A DNA stretch of 20,189 bases from an uncultured Clostridia bacterium (GTDB lineage: Bacteria; Bacillota; Clostridia; TANB77; CAG-508), in contig CAORJJ010000035.1 of NCBI GenBank assembly GCA_948517135.1, positions 1 to 20,189 on the forward strand, read 5' to 3'. Shown piece after piece: positions 7,200 through 14,503 of this stretch. The notes beneath the pieces are model-generated. The model did not search any database. It was not told the DNA's origin and worked only from the letters and a program-made list of their open reading frames with translations. The first letter of the stretch is position 1. Each line of letters begins with the position of its first letter. Both the position numbers and the translations under genes were made by a program.

Positions 7200-7228
7200 A
7201 GTATAACATAGATTTACATAAAAAGCAA
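7200..7228 (-). promoter_or_regulatory. Promoter for the minus-strand gene at 6831-7154
   Basis: On the minus strand, TTGCTT (complement of 7223-7228) and TATACT (complement of 7200-7205) are 17 nt apart, with the extended -10 TGTTATACT. The trmR promoter lies back to back with it, 15 nt away. Confidence 0.75.
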
Positions 7229-7243
7229 ATTTCTTATAGATAA

Positions 7244-7272
7244 TTGAAAAAATTTTTCTTTTATGATATAAA
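7244..7272 (+). promoter_or_regulatory. Promoter of the trmR-like gene
   Basis: TTGAAA at 7244-7249 and TATAAA at 7267-7272 are 17 nt apart, with an extended TG at 7264-7265. The same layout is seen before rfbC (12777-12805) and, with TAGAAT, before the dehydratase (14444-14472). Confidence 0.75.
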
Positions 7273-7306
7273 CTTTCTTGAAATAAAATATAAAAGAGGG
7301 AATAAA

Positions 7307-7897
7307 ATGTTTAATCAAGATGAATTTGAAGTAGTAAAGGAAAAAGCTTTAGAAAATCATATTCCAATAATAATGGATGATACATTAGAGAAAATAAAAG
7401 AAATTTTAAAAGAAGAAAAACCAACAAGAATTTTAGAAATAGGAACAGCAGTAGGATATTCTGCATCTTGTTTTGCCAAATATGCAGAAAATGCTATAAT
7501 AGATACAATTGAGCTAGATGAAGAAAGAGCTAAAGAAGCAATTATAAATGTAGAAAAAATAGGAGTTGCAGATAGAATAAATATTATGATAGGAAATGCT
7601 GTTGAAATATTGCCAACTTTAAATTATGAATATGATATTGTTTTTATAGATGCAGCAAAAAGTAAATATTCTATATTTTTAGAAGAGGGAATTAGACTTA
7701 TCAAAAATGGAGGGTTAATTTTAGCTGATAATGTTTTATATAAAGGATATGTTATGAGTGACTATAATAAACATAAGCAAAGAACTGCTGTAAGACATTT
7801 AAGAGAATATATTAAAGAAATAACAGAAAATCCAGATTTAAAAACAGAAATATTAGAAATTGGAGATGGACTTTCAATTACAAGAGTTAGTAAATAA
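7307..7897 (+). CDS. trmR: Class I SAM O-methyltransferase, TrmR-like
   Basis: The protein is 196 residues in the class I O-methyltransferase family (PF01596). SAM motif I is EIGTAVGYSA at 44-53. DTIELDEERA follows with the acidic ribose-binding residue, then VFIDAAKSKY and LADNVLYKG, whose Asp and Asn residues bind metal in this family. In Firmicutes the closest well-studied type is TrmR (YrrM), which methylates 5-hydroxyuridine in tRNA wobble positions. That specific assignment is from family resemblance, and another O-methyltransferase remains possible. ATG 7307 with AGAGGG at 7295-7300 is the start. The frame is open upstream to a TTG at 7244, but that lies on the promoter. It is monocistronic or runs into glmU. 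Confidence 0.85.
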   Translation: MFNQDEFEVVKEKALENHIPIIMDDTLEKIKEILKEEKPTRILEIGTAVGYSASCFAKYAENAIIDTIELDEERAKEAIINVEKIGVADRINIMIGNAVEILPTLNYEYDIVFIDAAKSKYSIFLEEGIRLIKNGGLILADNVLYKGYVMSDYNKHKQRTAVRHLREYIKEITENPDLKTEILEIGDGLSITRVSK

Positions 7898-7898
7898 A

Positions 7899-7927
7899 TT
7901 GACTAAATAGTAATAATAATATAAAAT
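7899..7927 (+). promoter_or_regulatory. Possible promoter of glmU
   Basis: TTGACT at 7899-7904 and TAAAAT at 7922-7927 are 17 nt apart in the 82-nt gap before glmU. No terminator hairpin follows the trmR-like gene, so readthrough is also possible. Confidence 0.45.
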
Positions 7928-7979
7928 ATTTTAAATATAATATATTAAACTAAAAATAGTTTAAGAAAGGTGATTTTTT

Positions 7980-9254
7980 ATGAATATTGATGGTGAAGAA
8001 AAATATGTAATGACTGTTATTATGGCTGCTGGAAAAGGGACTAGAATGAAGTCTGAAAAATCCAAATTAGTTCATAAAATTTATGATAAAGAATTAGTAA
8101 AAAGAGTTGCAGAGCTTGCAAGTAAAGTAGGTTCTGATGAAATTGTTACAGTAGTAGGACATCTAAGAGAAGAAGTTGAAGAAGTATTAGGTGATTCAGT
8201 AAAGTATGCATATCAAGATGAATTATTAGGAACTGGTCATGCTGTTATGCAAGCAACAAAATTTTTAGAAGGTAAAAAAGGAAAAGTAGTTATTCTTTAT
8301 GGTGATGTACCTATTATAAGAAAAGAAACTTTAGAAAATTTAATTATAAAAAGTTTTAAAAATAAAGAATATGCAACACTTTTAACTGCAATATATGATA
8401 ATCCAACAGGTTATGGAAGAATTATTCGTGATGAAGGTGGAAACATAAAAGCAATCGTAGAAGAAAAAGATGCTAATATGTATGAAAAAGAAATCAAAGA
8501 AATAAATTCTGGTATTTATTGTTTTGATATAGAAGAATTATTATCAGCTTTAAAAGATATAAAACCTAACAATGCACAGGGAGAATATTATTTAACAGAT
8601 GTTATAAAAATAATGAATGATAAAGGTTTGAAAACAGGTGCTGTTATTGTTGAAGATAACACAGAAATTTTGGGAGTAAATGATAGAGCACAATTAGAGC
8701 TTTTAACTAGAGTTTTAAGAATGAGAATAAATGCTGAACATATGAGAAAAGGTGTTACAATAGAAGATGCAAGTTCAACATATATTCATGATAATGTTAT
8801 AATTGGGGTAGATACTGTAATTCATCCAAATACTACAATAAAAAATGGTGTTATTATAGGAAGTAATTGTGAAATAGGTCCCAATGCTTATATAAGAGAA
8901 GGATGCTTAATCGGAAATGATGTAAAAATAGGAAATTGTGTTGAACTTAAAAAAGTAAAAATCGGAAATAGAACTAAAGTACCGCATTTTATATATTTAG
9001 GAGATACAGAAATAGGTGAAGACTGTAATGTTGGATGTGGTACAATTACATGTAATTATGATGGTATAAATAAAAATAAAACAGTAATAGGAGATAGAGC
9101 ATTTATTGGCTCAAATGTAAATTTGGTTGCACCAGTTACTCTTGGAGATGATGTATTAATTGCAGCTGGTTCTACAATTACAGAAGATGTACCATCAAAT
9201 AATATGGGAATTGCCAGAGAAAGACAAACTAATAAGCCATACAAAAAGAAATAA
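7980..9254 (+). CDS. glmU: Bifunctional GlmU (GlcNAc-1-P uridylyltransferase / GlcN-1-P acetyltransferase)
   Basis: The product makes UDP-GlcNAc from glucosamine-1-phosphate in the cytoplasm, for peptidoglycan and for the sugar genes downstream. The N-terminal uridylyltransferase has MAAGKGTRM at 15-23, the KLVH lysine, LGTGHA, YGDVP and the metal-binding GVNDR. A left-handed beta-helix acetyltransferase follows with REG (E. coli Arg333 position), ELKK, catalytic PHFIYLGD (His336, E. coli His363 position) and TITCNYDG. At 424 residues it is about 30 shorter than E. coli GlmU (456). By eye the missing part is one to two hexapeptide coils before the REG motif, while all catalytic residues I can place remain. 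AAAGG lies about 9 nt before the ATG. A second in-frame ATG at 8010 is possible. Confidence 0.95.
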   Translation: MNIDGEEKYVMTVIMAAGKGTRMKSEKSKLVHKIYDKELVKRVAELASKVGSDEIVTVVGHLREEVEEVLGDSVKYAYQDELLGTGHAVMQATKFLEGKKGKVVILYGDVPIIRKETLENLIIKSFKNKEYATLLTAIYDNPTGYGRIIRDEGGNIKAIVEEKDANMYEKEIKEINSGIYCFDIEELLSALKDIKPNNAQGEYYLTDVIKIMNDKGLKTGAVIVEDNTEILGVNDRAQLELLTRVLRMRINAEHMRKGVTIEDASSTYIHDNVIIGVDTVIHPNTTIKNGVIIGSNCEIGPNAYIREGCLIGNDVKIGNCVELKKVKIGNRTKVPHFIYLGDTEIGEDCNVGCGTITCNYDGINKNKTVIGDRAFIGSNVNLVAPVTLGDDVLIAAGSTITEDVPSNNMGIARERQTNKPYKKK

Positions 9255-9283
9255 TTATTTTTATACAAATGAAAGGGCATAAA

Positions 9284-10696
9284 ATGGGAAATAAAAAGAA
9301 CAAAAAAGAAATACAACAAATGCAAAAAAAACATGAAACAATAACAGAAAAAGAAAAAAAGAAAATTTTCATATTAGGATTAATTTCAATTATTCTATCG
9401 GGTATTGCAGAATTTATATTTGTAAATTCTGGAAATATAATTTCTATTCCAAGGTTTATAACAGTTTGGGGAATATTAGGGTTTATAGGTTTACATTTTG
9501 TAATAGGATTTAAAAAATTATATACAATAATAGTAGAAAATCGATTTAAAATATCAATTGTGATGATTGCTATATCTACAATTATTGGATATTTACAAAG
9601 TAATAGTGGAATTCAAGAATGGTTATTAAATACTAGTACAACCCTATCTTTATGGTGGAATATTAAATTCTATGGACTTTTACTTGTAACATATGAATTA
9701 TTTAAAATAATTACAGATGAAAGTCAAGGAATGTCAATAGTAGGAACTATTGTTGTAGTATTTTCAGGTGCTGTTCAATGGAATTTTAATAAGATAGATT
9801 CATTAATATGGGGAGAATTAATTGTTGTTCTTTTAAATAAATTATTAAATCAAGAAAATAGTAAAAATAAAACATTGTATATTTTTGGAATAATGATAAG
9901 TATTGTAGCATATGCATTTACATTTACAGGATATGCAATATCATTTGGATATGTATTTTTTGCACTAACTATTTGGATATTAATAAAAAATAGAAATGAT
10001 ATAAAAAATAATAGTGTATTACTTGTTGGAGTAACAGCAATTTCAATTGCTTGCGCAGTTATTTTAAGAATAAAAATTCCATTTAATTATAATGATGTAA
10101 TAGAACCTGAGGCAAGAGGATTATCTATTTTATATTCATATTTATACAATATACTTTTGCCATTCAATAATTTGGGAGAAGAAACAGCTTTGTTTGGTAG
10201 TTTTTTATCTGCTTTTCCAATACCAATGTTAATCGCATTATATTATATGTATAAAAATGATAATCATATAGAATTTTTATTACCTATTGTAATTATTTCT
10301 GTTTTAGAAACAGTATTTTGTATGTCTGGCTTACCTGATGTAATAAATAAAATTACATTATTTTCTAATGTATCACTTTCAAGAGGTGTTGCTGGAGTAT
10401 CGCTTGCAAGTGTATATATAATGTTTTATATGATAAAACATATTGATAAAAAAGTGTTTTCTGTAACATCAGCAATGAGAGTTGTCGTTGTATTAATGAT
10501 TGCAATTGGATTTATAGGTTATCCTGAAAACTTTAGAACAAAAAACTATATGATGTTATTTATGATTGAAGCATGTTTATTGTCATTTTTATTTTTGATA
10601 TTTCATGATGAAAATTATAAAAAAACATTATTATTTTTCTTATGTGTATTTGCGTTAATAGGTGGAATTACTGTGAATCCAATAATTTTAATATAA
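9284..10696 (+). CDS. Polytopic membrane protein of a glycan locus
   Basis: The protein is 470 residues. ATG 9269 is in frame, but AAAGGG at 9272-9277, 6 nt before ATG 9284, favours the latter. A very basic cytoplasmic tail of about 28 residues precedes some 12-13 hydrophobic segments reaching almost to the C-terminus. It lies 29 nt after glmU, so the two are probably cotranscribed. Layout and neighbourhood recall the large GT-C-like or polymerase-like membrane proteins of cell-surface polysaccharide loci, but no catalytic motif is clear. The end, GGITVNPI, resembles a point where such proteins normally continue into an extracytoplasmic domain, so it may be C-terminally truncated. Codon use is like its neighbours. 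The function is unknown. Confidence 0.8.
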   Translation: MGNKKNKKEIQQMQKKHETITEKEKKKIFILGLISIILSGIAEFIFVNSGNIISIPRFITVWGILGFIGLHFVIGFKKLYTIIVENRFKISIVMIAISTIIGYLQSNSGIQEWLLNTSTTLSLWWNIKFYGLLLVTYELFKIITDESQGMSIVGTIVVVFSGAVQWNFNKIDSLIWGELIVVLLNKLLNQENSKNKTLYIFGIMISIVAYAFTFTGYAISFGYVFFALTIWILIKNRNDIKNNSVLLVGVTAISIACAVILRIKIPFNYNDVIEPEARGLSILYSYLYNILLPFNNLGEETALFGSFLSAFPIPMLIALYYMYKNDNHIEFLLPIVIISVLETVFCMSGLPDVINKITLFSNVSLSRGVAGVSLASVYIMFYMIKHIDKKVFSVTSAMRVVVVLMIAIGFIGYPENFRTKNYMMLFMIEACLLSFLFLIFHDENYKKTLLFFLCVFALIGGITVNPIILI

Positions 10697-10756
10697 GTAA
10701 AATGAAATGTTTAAATATTGAAAATCTAGCAATGTGAACATTTTGTGTAAAGTGTG

Positions 10757-10790
10757 AAAACCTTGTAAAAACCTTTGACAACAAGGTTTT
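10757..10790. promoter_or_regulatory. Three AAAACCTT half-sites over the rfbD promoter
   Basis: AAAACCTTGT at 10757-10766 and its exact inverted copy ACAAGGTTTT at 10781-10790 flank the -35 box (10775-10780). A third copy, AAAACCTT, at 10768-10775 is a direct repeat of the first, 11 bp away, or about one helical turn. This looks like a repressor or activator site. The outer arms could also form a weak hairpin for the upstream gene. Confidence 0.5.
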
Positions 10791-10802
10791 CTGTGTTATA
10801 AT
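10775..10802 (+). promoter_or_regulatory. Sigma-A promoter of the rfbD-rfbA unit
   Basis: TTGACA at 10775-10780 and TATAAT at 10797-10802 are both perfect, with a 16-nt spacer and an extended TG at 10794-10795. The leader to rfbD is about 55 nt. Confidence 0.9.
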
Positions 10803-10865
10803 AAACATGTCTTAAAAATAAGGTAAATATTAGTTATATAAATTTTTTATAGAGGAAGGGAAAAA

Positions 10866-11726
10866 ATGAAAAAAGTTTTATTAATCGGAGCAGATGGAAT
10901 GCTTGGAGGAGAATTAAGAGAAAGATTAGAAAAGAAATATGAAGTAGTAGGAACAACATTACAAACATTAGATATTACAGATAGAGATGCAGTACTTGCA
11001 AAAGCAAAAGAAGTAAGTCCTTATTATATTATAAATTGTGCAGCATATACAAATGTTGATGGTTGTGAAGTAAATTATGATTTAGCAAATAGTGTAAATG
11101 GACTAGCAGTTGCCAATATTGCAGAAGCTGCTAAAGAAAATGATAGTACATTTATTCATATTAGTACAGATTATGTATTTGATGGAAAATTAGATGTAGA
11201 AAAAATATATACAGAAGATATGATTCCTGGACCTATAAGTGCATATGGAAAAACAAAATTAATTGGAGAAGAAAATGCAAAAAAATCTGAAAAATATTAT
11301 ATTTTAAGAACAGCTTGGCTTTATGGTTTAGGAGGAAAGAACTTCGTTAAAACAATGTTAAAACTTTCAGAAACACATGACGAATTAAAAGTAGTATGTG
11401 ATCAACATGGAAGCCCAACTTCTACAACAACATTATGTGAAATAATAGAACAAATAATGGAAAAAGAACCAGCTTATGGAGTATATCATTCAACAAATGA
11501 AGGATTTACAACATGGTATGACTTCACAGTAAAAATAATGGAATTAGCAGGAAGAAAAACAAAAGTACATCCTGTAACTTCTGAAGAATATAAAGAAATG
11601 AATCCAGCTTCATCAGATAGACCAAAAAATAGTATGTTATCAAAAGAAAAATTAAAAAGTGCAGGTATTGTACCAAGTAAATGGGAAGATGCATTAGCAA
11701 ATTATTTAAAAGAAGAATTAAAATAG
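10866..11726 (+). CDS. rfbD: dTDP-4-dehydrorhamnose reductase
   Basis: The product performs the last step of dTDP-L-rhamnose synthesis, the NAD(P)H-dependent reduction of dTDP-4-keto-rhamnose, in the cytoplasm. The 286 residues are the usual length. The short-chain dehydrogenase fold shows GADGMLG at 8-14 for the cofactor, NCAAYTNVDGCE, STDYVFDG and the catalytic pair Tyr127 and Lys131 in YGKTK. RTAWLYG and the C-terminal SSDRPKNSMLS segment are typical of RmlD. GGAAGG lies just before the ATG. It is the first gene of the rfbD-rfbA unit, with 13 nt to rfbA. The set order here (D, A, C, B) differs from the common B-D-A-C order. Confidence 0.96.
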   Translation: MKKVLLIGADGMLGGELRERLEKKYEVVGTTLQTLDITDRDAVLAKAKEVSPYYIINCAAYTNVDGCEVNYDLANSVNGLAVANIAEAAKENDSTFIHISTDYVFDGKLDVEKIYTEDMIPGPISAYGKTKLIGEENAKKSEKYYILRTAWLYGLGGKNFVKTMLKLSETHDELKVVCDQHGSPTSTTTLCEIIEQIMEKEPAYGVYHSTNEGFTTWYDFTVKIMELAGRKTKVHPVTSEEYKEMNPASSDRPKNSMLSKEKLKSAGIVPSKWEDALANYLKEELK

Positions 11727-11739
11727 GAGGAATAAAATA

Positions 11740-12657
11740 ATGAAAGGTATTATATTAGCAGGTGGTAGTGCCACAAGATTATATCCAATTACATTAGCTG
11801 TTTCAAAACAAATGTTACCAGTATATGATAAACCAATGATTTATTACCCATTATCTACATTAATGATGGCTGGAATTAGAGAAGTTCTAATAATTTCTAC
11901 ACCAGTTCATTTACCAGCATTTAGAAATTTATTAGGTGATGGTTCTAGATTTGGAATGAAATTAGAGTATAAAGTACAAGAAAAACCAGTAGGTTTAGCT
12001 GATGCTTTTATACTTGGAGAAGACTTTATTGGAAATGATAATGTATCATTAATTTTAGGAGACAACATGATTTATGGTTCAAGAGTAGAGAGAGTTTTAA
12101 AAGCAGCAAGTAACTTAAAAGAAGGTGGAATTATTTTTGGTTACCAAGTTGCAGATCCAACATCTTATGGTGTTGTTGAAATTGATAAAACTGGAAAAGC
12201 TTTATCAATAGAAGAAAAACCTGAAAATCCAAAATCACATTTTGCTGTTCCTGGAATTTATTTCTATGATAATGAAGTTGTTAAAATTGCAAAGTCTATT
12301 AAACCATCTGAAAGAGGCGAGTTAGAAATTACAGATGTTAATAGAGTATATATGGAAAATGGAAAATTACAAGTTATTCCACTTGGAAATGGATATGCTT
12401 GGTTTGATACAGGTTCTGCTGATAGATTATCAGATGCTTCAGATTATGTAAAAGCAATAGAATTAAGACAAGGTACACAAATTGCTTGTTTAGAAGAAAT
12501 TGCATATAGAAATGAATGGATTTCAAAAGAAGATTTATTAGTTGAAGCAGAAAAATATAAGAAAACAGAATATGGAAAATATTTAAAAAGAATTGCAGAA
12601 CAAGATTATAAACAATATAGACAAATCTATGAAAGTGATTTGTTTAATGCAAATTAA
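11740..12657 (+). CDS. rfbA: Glucose-1-phosphate thymidylyltransferase
   Basis: The product couples dTTP and glucose-1-phosphate to dTDP-glucose, the entry step of the rhamnose pathway, usually feedback-inhibited by dTDP-rhamnose. At 305 residues it is slightly longer than the usual 290, with the extra length in a C-terminal charged tail. The nucleotidyltransferase signature LAGGSATRLYP (7-17) is followed by SKQMLPVYDKPMIYYPLSTL. LGDNMIYG at 106-113 provides the metal-binding Asp108, and EEKPENPKS and GNGYAWFDTGS complete the sugar site. The usual GGSGTRL has Ala in place of the middle Gly, a variant I recall in some RmlA homologues. AGGAGG lies 13-8 nt upstream of the start. No terminator with a T-run follows. 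Confidence 0.96.
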   Translation: MKGIILAGGSATRLYPITLAVSKQMLPVYDKPMIYYPLSTLMMAGIREVLIISTPVHLPAFRNLLGDGSRFGMKLEYKVQEKPVGLADAFILGEDFIGNDNVSLILGDNMIYGSRVERVLKAASNLKEGGIIFGYQVADPTSYGVVEIDKTGKALSIEEKPENPKSHFAVPGIYFYDNEVVKIAKSIKPSERGELEITDVNRVYMENGKLQVIPLGNGYAWFDTGSADRLSDASDYVKAIELRQGTQIACLEEIAYRNEWISKEDLLVEAEKYKKTEYGKYLKRIAEQDYKQYRQIYESDLFNAN

Positions 12658-12731
12658 TGCCAAATTAGGGACGTTAGTTTTTGGACATTTTTGACCAATT
12701 ATTCACGTATTTTAAAATGTAAATAATAAAA

Positions 12732-12766
12732 TTTTAGGCTGTAAAATCTTTTACAGCTTAAATTTT
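12732..12766. other. Long hairpin between rfbA and rfbC
   Basis: GCTGTAAAA at 12738-12746 is perfectly complementary to TTTTACAGC at 12749-12757, with a 2-nt gap. The stem extends outward five more pairs including one G-U, then after one mismatch about three more. No T-run follows, so it is not a standard terminator. It could attenuate, stabilise the 3' end of the rfbDA message or be a protein site. Confidence 0.55.
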
Positions 12767-12776
12767 AGGTATAGTA

Positions 12777-12805
12777 TTGAAAAAAATATATTTTTTTGAT
12801 ATAAA
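12777..12805 (+). promoter_or_regulatory. Promoter of the rfbC-rfbB unit
   Basis: TTGAAA at 12777-12782 and TATAAA at 12800-12805 are 17 nt apart, with an extended TG at 12797-12798. The leader is about 30 nt. It matches the promoter layout before the trmR-like gene. Confidence 0.75.
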
Positions 12806-12840
12806 AATATAGAAAATAATTTTTGAAAGGAAGAATAAAA

Positions 12841-13425
12841 ATGGGAAAATTTACAAGAATAGATACTTCAATTGATGGTGTTTATATAATTGAACCAACA
12901 GTTTTTGGAGATAACAGAGGTTATTTTATGGAGACATATAGCAAACCAGATTTTGCTGAAATTGGAATTACAAATGAATTTGTACAAGATAACCAGTCAA
13001 AATCAAAAAAAGGAGTTTTAAGAGGATTACATTTCCAAAAAGAAAATACTCAAGCCAAACTTGTTAGATGTATAAAAGGTGAAGTATTTGATGTTGCAGT
13101 TGATTTAAGACCAGGAAGTAAAACATATGGTAAATGGGAAGGAGTTATTCTTTCTGAAGAAAATAAAAAAATGTTTATGATACCAAGAGGATTTGCACAT
13201 GGATTTTTAGTATTATCAGATGAAGCTGAATTTAGTTATAAATGTGATGATATATATAATCATAGTGCAGAAGGTGGATTAAAATGGAATGATCCAGAAA
13301 TAGGAATTGTATGGCCAGAAGTTCCAGGAATGAAACCTGAAGAATATTTAACTTCTGAAAAAGATGCACTTTGGCCAACTTTAGAAGAATTAAAGAAAAC
13401 AGATTTATTTAATAATTTAAAATAA
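12841..13425 (+). CDS. rfbC: dTDP-4-dehydrorhamnose 3,5-epimerase
   Basis: The product epimerises C3 and C5 of dTDP-4-keto-6-deoxyglucose, the third step of dTDP-L-rhamnose synthesis. The 194 residues from ATG 12841 fit the family. A TTG at 12823 is in frame but lies on the AAAGGA ribosome binding site (12826-12831), so it is not used. The cupin fold shows GDNRGYFMETY, FVQDNQSKSKKGVLRGLHFQ with catalytic His64, KLVRCIKGEVFDVAVDLRPGS, IPRGFAHGFLVLSD and DPEIGIVWP. It is followed 11 nt later by rfbB. Confidence 0.97.
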   Translation: MGKFTRIDTSIDGVYIIEPTVFGDNRGYFMETYSKPDFAEIGITNEFVQDNQSKSKKGVLRGLHFQKENTQAKLVRCIKGEVFDVAVDLRPGSKTYGKWEGVILSEENKKMFMIPRGFAHGFLVLSDEAEFSYKCDDIYNHSAEGGLKWNDPEIGIVWPEVPGMKPEEYLTSEKDALWPTLEELKKTDLFNNLK

Positions 13426-13436
13426 GGAGAATAAAT

Positions 13437-14408
13437 ATGAAAAATATTTTAGTAACAGGTGCTGCAGGATTCATAGGAGCAAATTTTGCAGAATTAATGG
13501 TAAAAAAATACGAAGGAAAATACAATATAGTTGTATTTGATAAATTAACATATGCTGGAAATATTCATAATTTAGATGAAATAAAAGATAAAATAACATT
13601 TGTACAAGGTGATATTTGTGATTTCGATTTTGTAATGGAAACATATAAAAAATATGATATAGATGCAATAGTTCACTTTGCTGCAGAATCACATGTTGAT
13701 AATAGTATCAAAAATCCATTTGTATTTACACATACAAATGTAATTGGAACACATACATTATTAGAAGCTGCTAAACAATTCTGGGGAGAAGGTAGTTCAA
13801 ATAAATTTGTACATGTTTCAACAGATGAAGTATATGGAACTCTTGGAGAAACAGGATACTTTACTGAAACTTCTCCAATTCAACCAAATAGTCCATATTC
13901 AGCATCAAAAGCTTCTTCAGATTTAATAGCATTTGCATATGCAGAAACATTTAAAATGAATGTAAGTGTAACAAATTGCTCAAATAACTATGGACCATAT
14001 CAACATCATGAAAAATTAATACCACATATGATTTCTTTAGCTCTTCAAGATAAACCATTACCAGTTTATGGAGAAGGATTAAATATTAGAGATTGGTTAT
14101 TTGTTGAAGATCACTGTGAAGCAATTGATATAATTTTACATCAAGGCAAAAAAGGTGAAAGATATAATATTGGTGGACACAATGAAAAGAGAAATATTGA
14201 AATTGTAAAATTAATATTAGAAAGACTTGGAAAACCAGAAACTTTAATTTCACATGTTGAAGATAGAAAAGGACATGATTACAGATATGCAATTGATCCT
14301 ACAAAATTAAAAAATGAATTTGGATGGGAACCAAAAACAATGTTTAAAGATGGAATTGTTAAAACAATAGATTGGTATATTGCACATCCAGAATATTTAA
14401 TGAAATAA
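13437..14408 (+). CDS. rfbB: dTDP-glucose 4,6-dehydratase
   Basis: The product dehydrates dTDP-glucose to dTDP-4-keto-6-deoxyglucose using bound NAD, the second step of the rhamnose pathway. The 323 residues are within the usual range. The extended short-chain dehydrogenase motifs are GAAGFIGANF at 8-17, HFAAESHVDNSI, the catalytic STDEVYG (Asp130, Glu131) and YSASK with Tyr154 and Lys158. NNYGPYQHHEKLIP and RDWLFVEDHCEAI follow. RfbB, C, D and A are all present, so dTDP-L-rhamnose can be made from this locus alone. AAGGAG lies 7 nt before the ATG. A strong terminator follows. Confidence 0.97.
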   Translation: MKNILVTGAAGFIGANFAELMVKKYEGKYNIVVFDKLTYAGNIHNLDEIKDKITFVQGDICDFDFVMETYKKYDIDAIVHFAAESHVDNSIKNPFVFTHTNVIGTHTLLEAAKQFWGEGSSNKFVHVSTDEVYGTLGETGYFTETSPIQPNSPYSASKASSDLIAFAYAETFKMNVSVTNCSNNYGPYQHHEKLIPHMISLALQDKPLPVYGEGLNIRDWLFVEDHCEAIDIILHQGKKGERYNIGGHNEKRNIEIVKLILERLGKPETLISHVEDRKGHDYRYAIDPTKLKNEFGWEPKTMFKDGIVKTIDWYIAHPEYLMK

Positions 14409-14411
14409 TAT

Positions 14412-14442
14412 AAAAACTCTCTTTGAAAAAAGAGAGTTTTTT
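14412..14442 (+). terminator. Terminator of rfbC-rfbB
   Basis: AAAAACTCTCTTT at 14412-14424 pairs with AAAGAGAGTTTTT at 14429-14441 around GAAA, and the 3' side is six T. This separates the rhamnose genes from the next unit. Confidence 0.9.
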
Positions 14443-14443
14443 A

Positions 14444-14472
14444 TTGAAAAATACTACTTTTAATGATAGAAT
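14444..14472 (+). promoter_or_regulatory. Promoter of the amino-sugar unit
   Basis: TTGAAA at 14444-14449 and TAGAAT at 14467-14472 are 17 nt apart, with an extended TG at 14464-14465. No further terminator-like hairpin was noticed up to the window end, so it may drive 14504 to beyond 20189. Confidence 0.65.
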
Positions 14473-14503
14473 CAAGAAAGATTTTGAGAGAAAATGGTGA
14501 CTT

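Noticed and set aside
10757..10790. Inverted repeat as terminator of the upstream membrane protein
   Set aside because: It has a 14-nt loop, an A/T-rich stem and no T-run beyond the stem, and the -35 box lies inside it. A promoter-linked site fits better.
13471..14292. Minus-strand open frames inside rfbB (13471-13692 and 14086-14292)
   Set aside because: Both have the same biased His/Leu/Tyr/Gln composition produced by reading A/T-rich sense codons backwards, and rfbB is certain.
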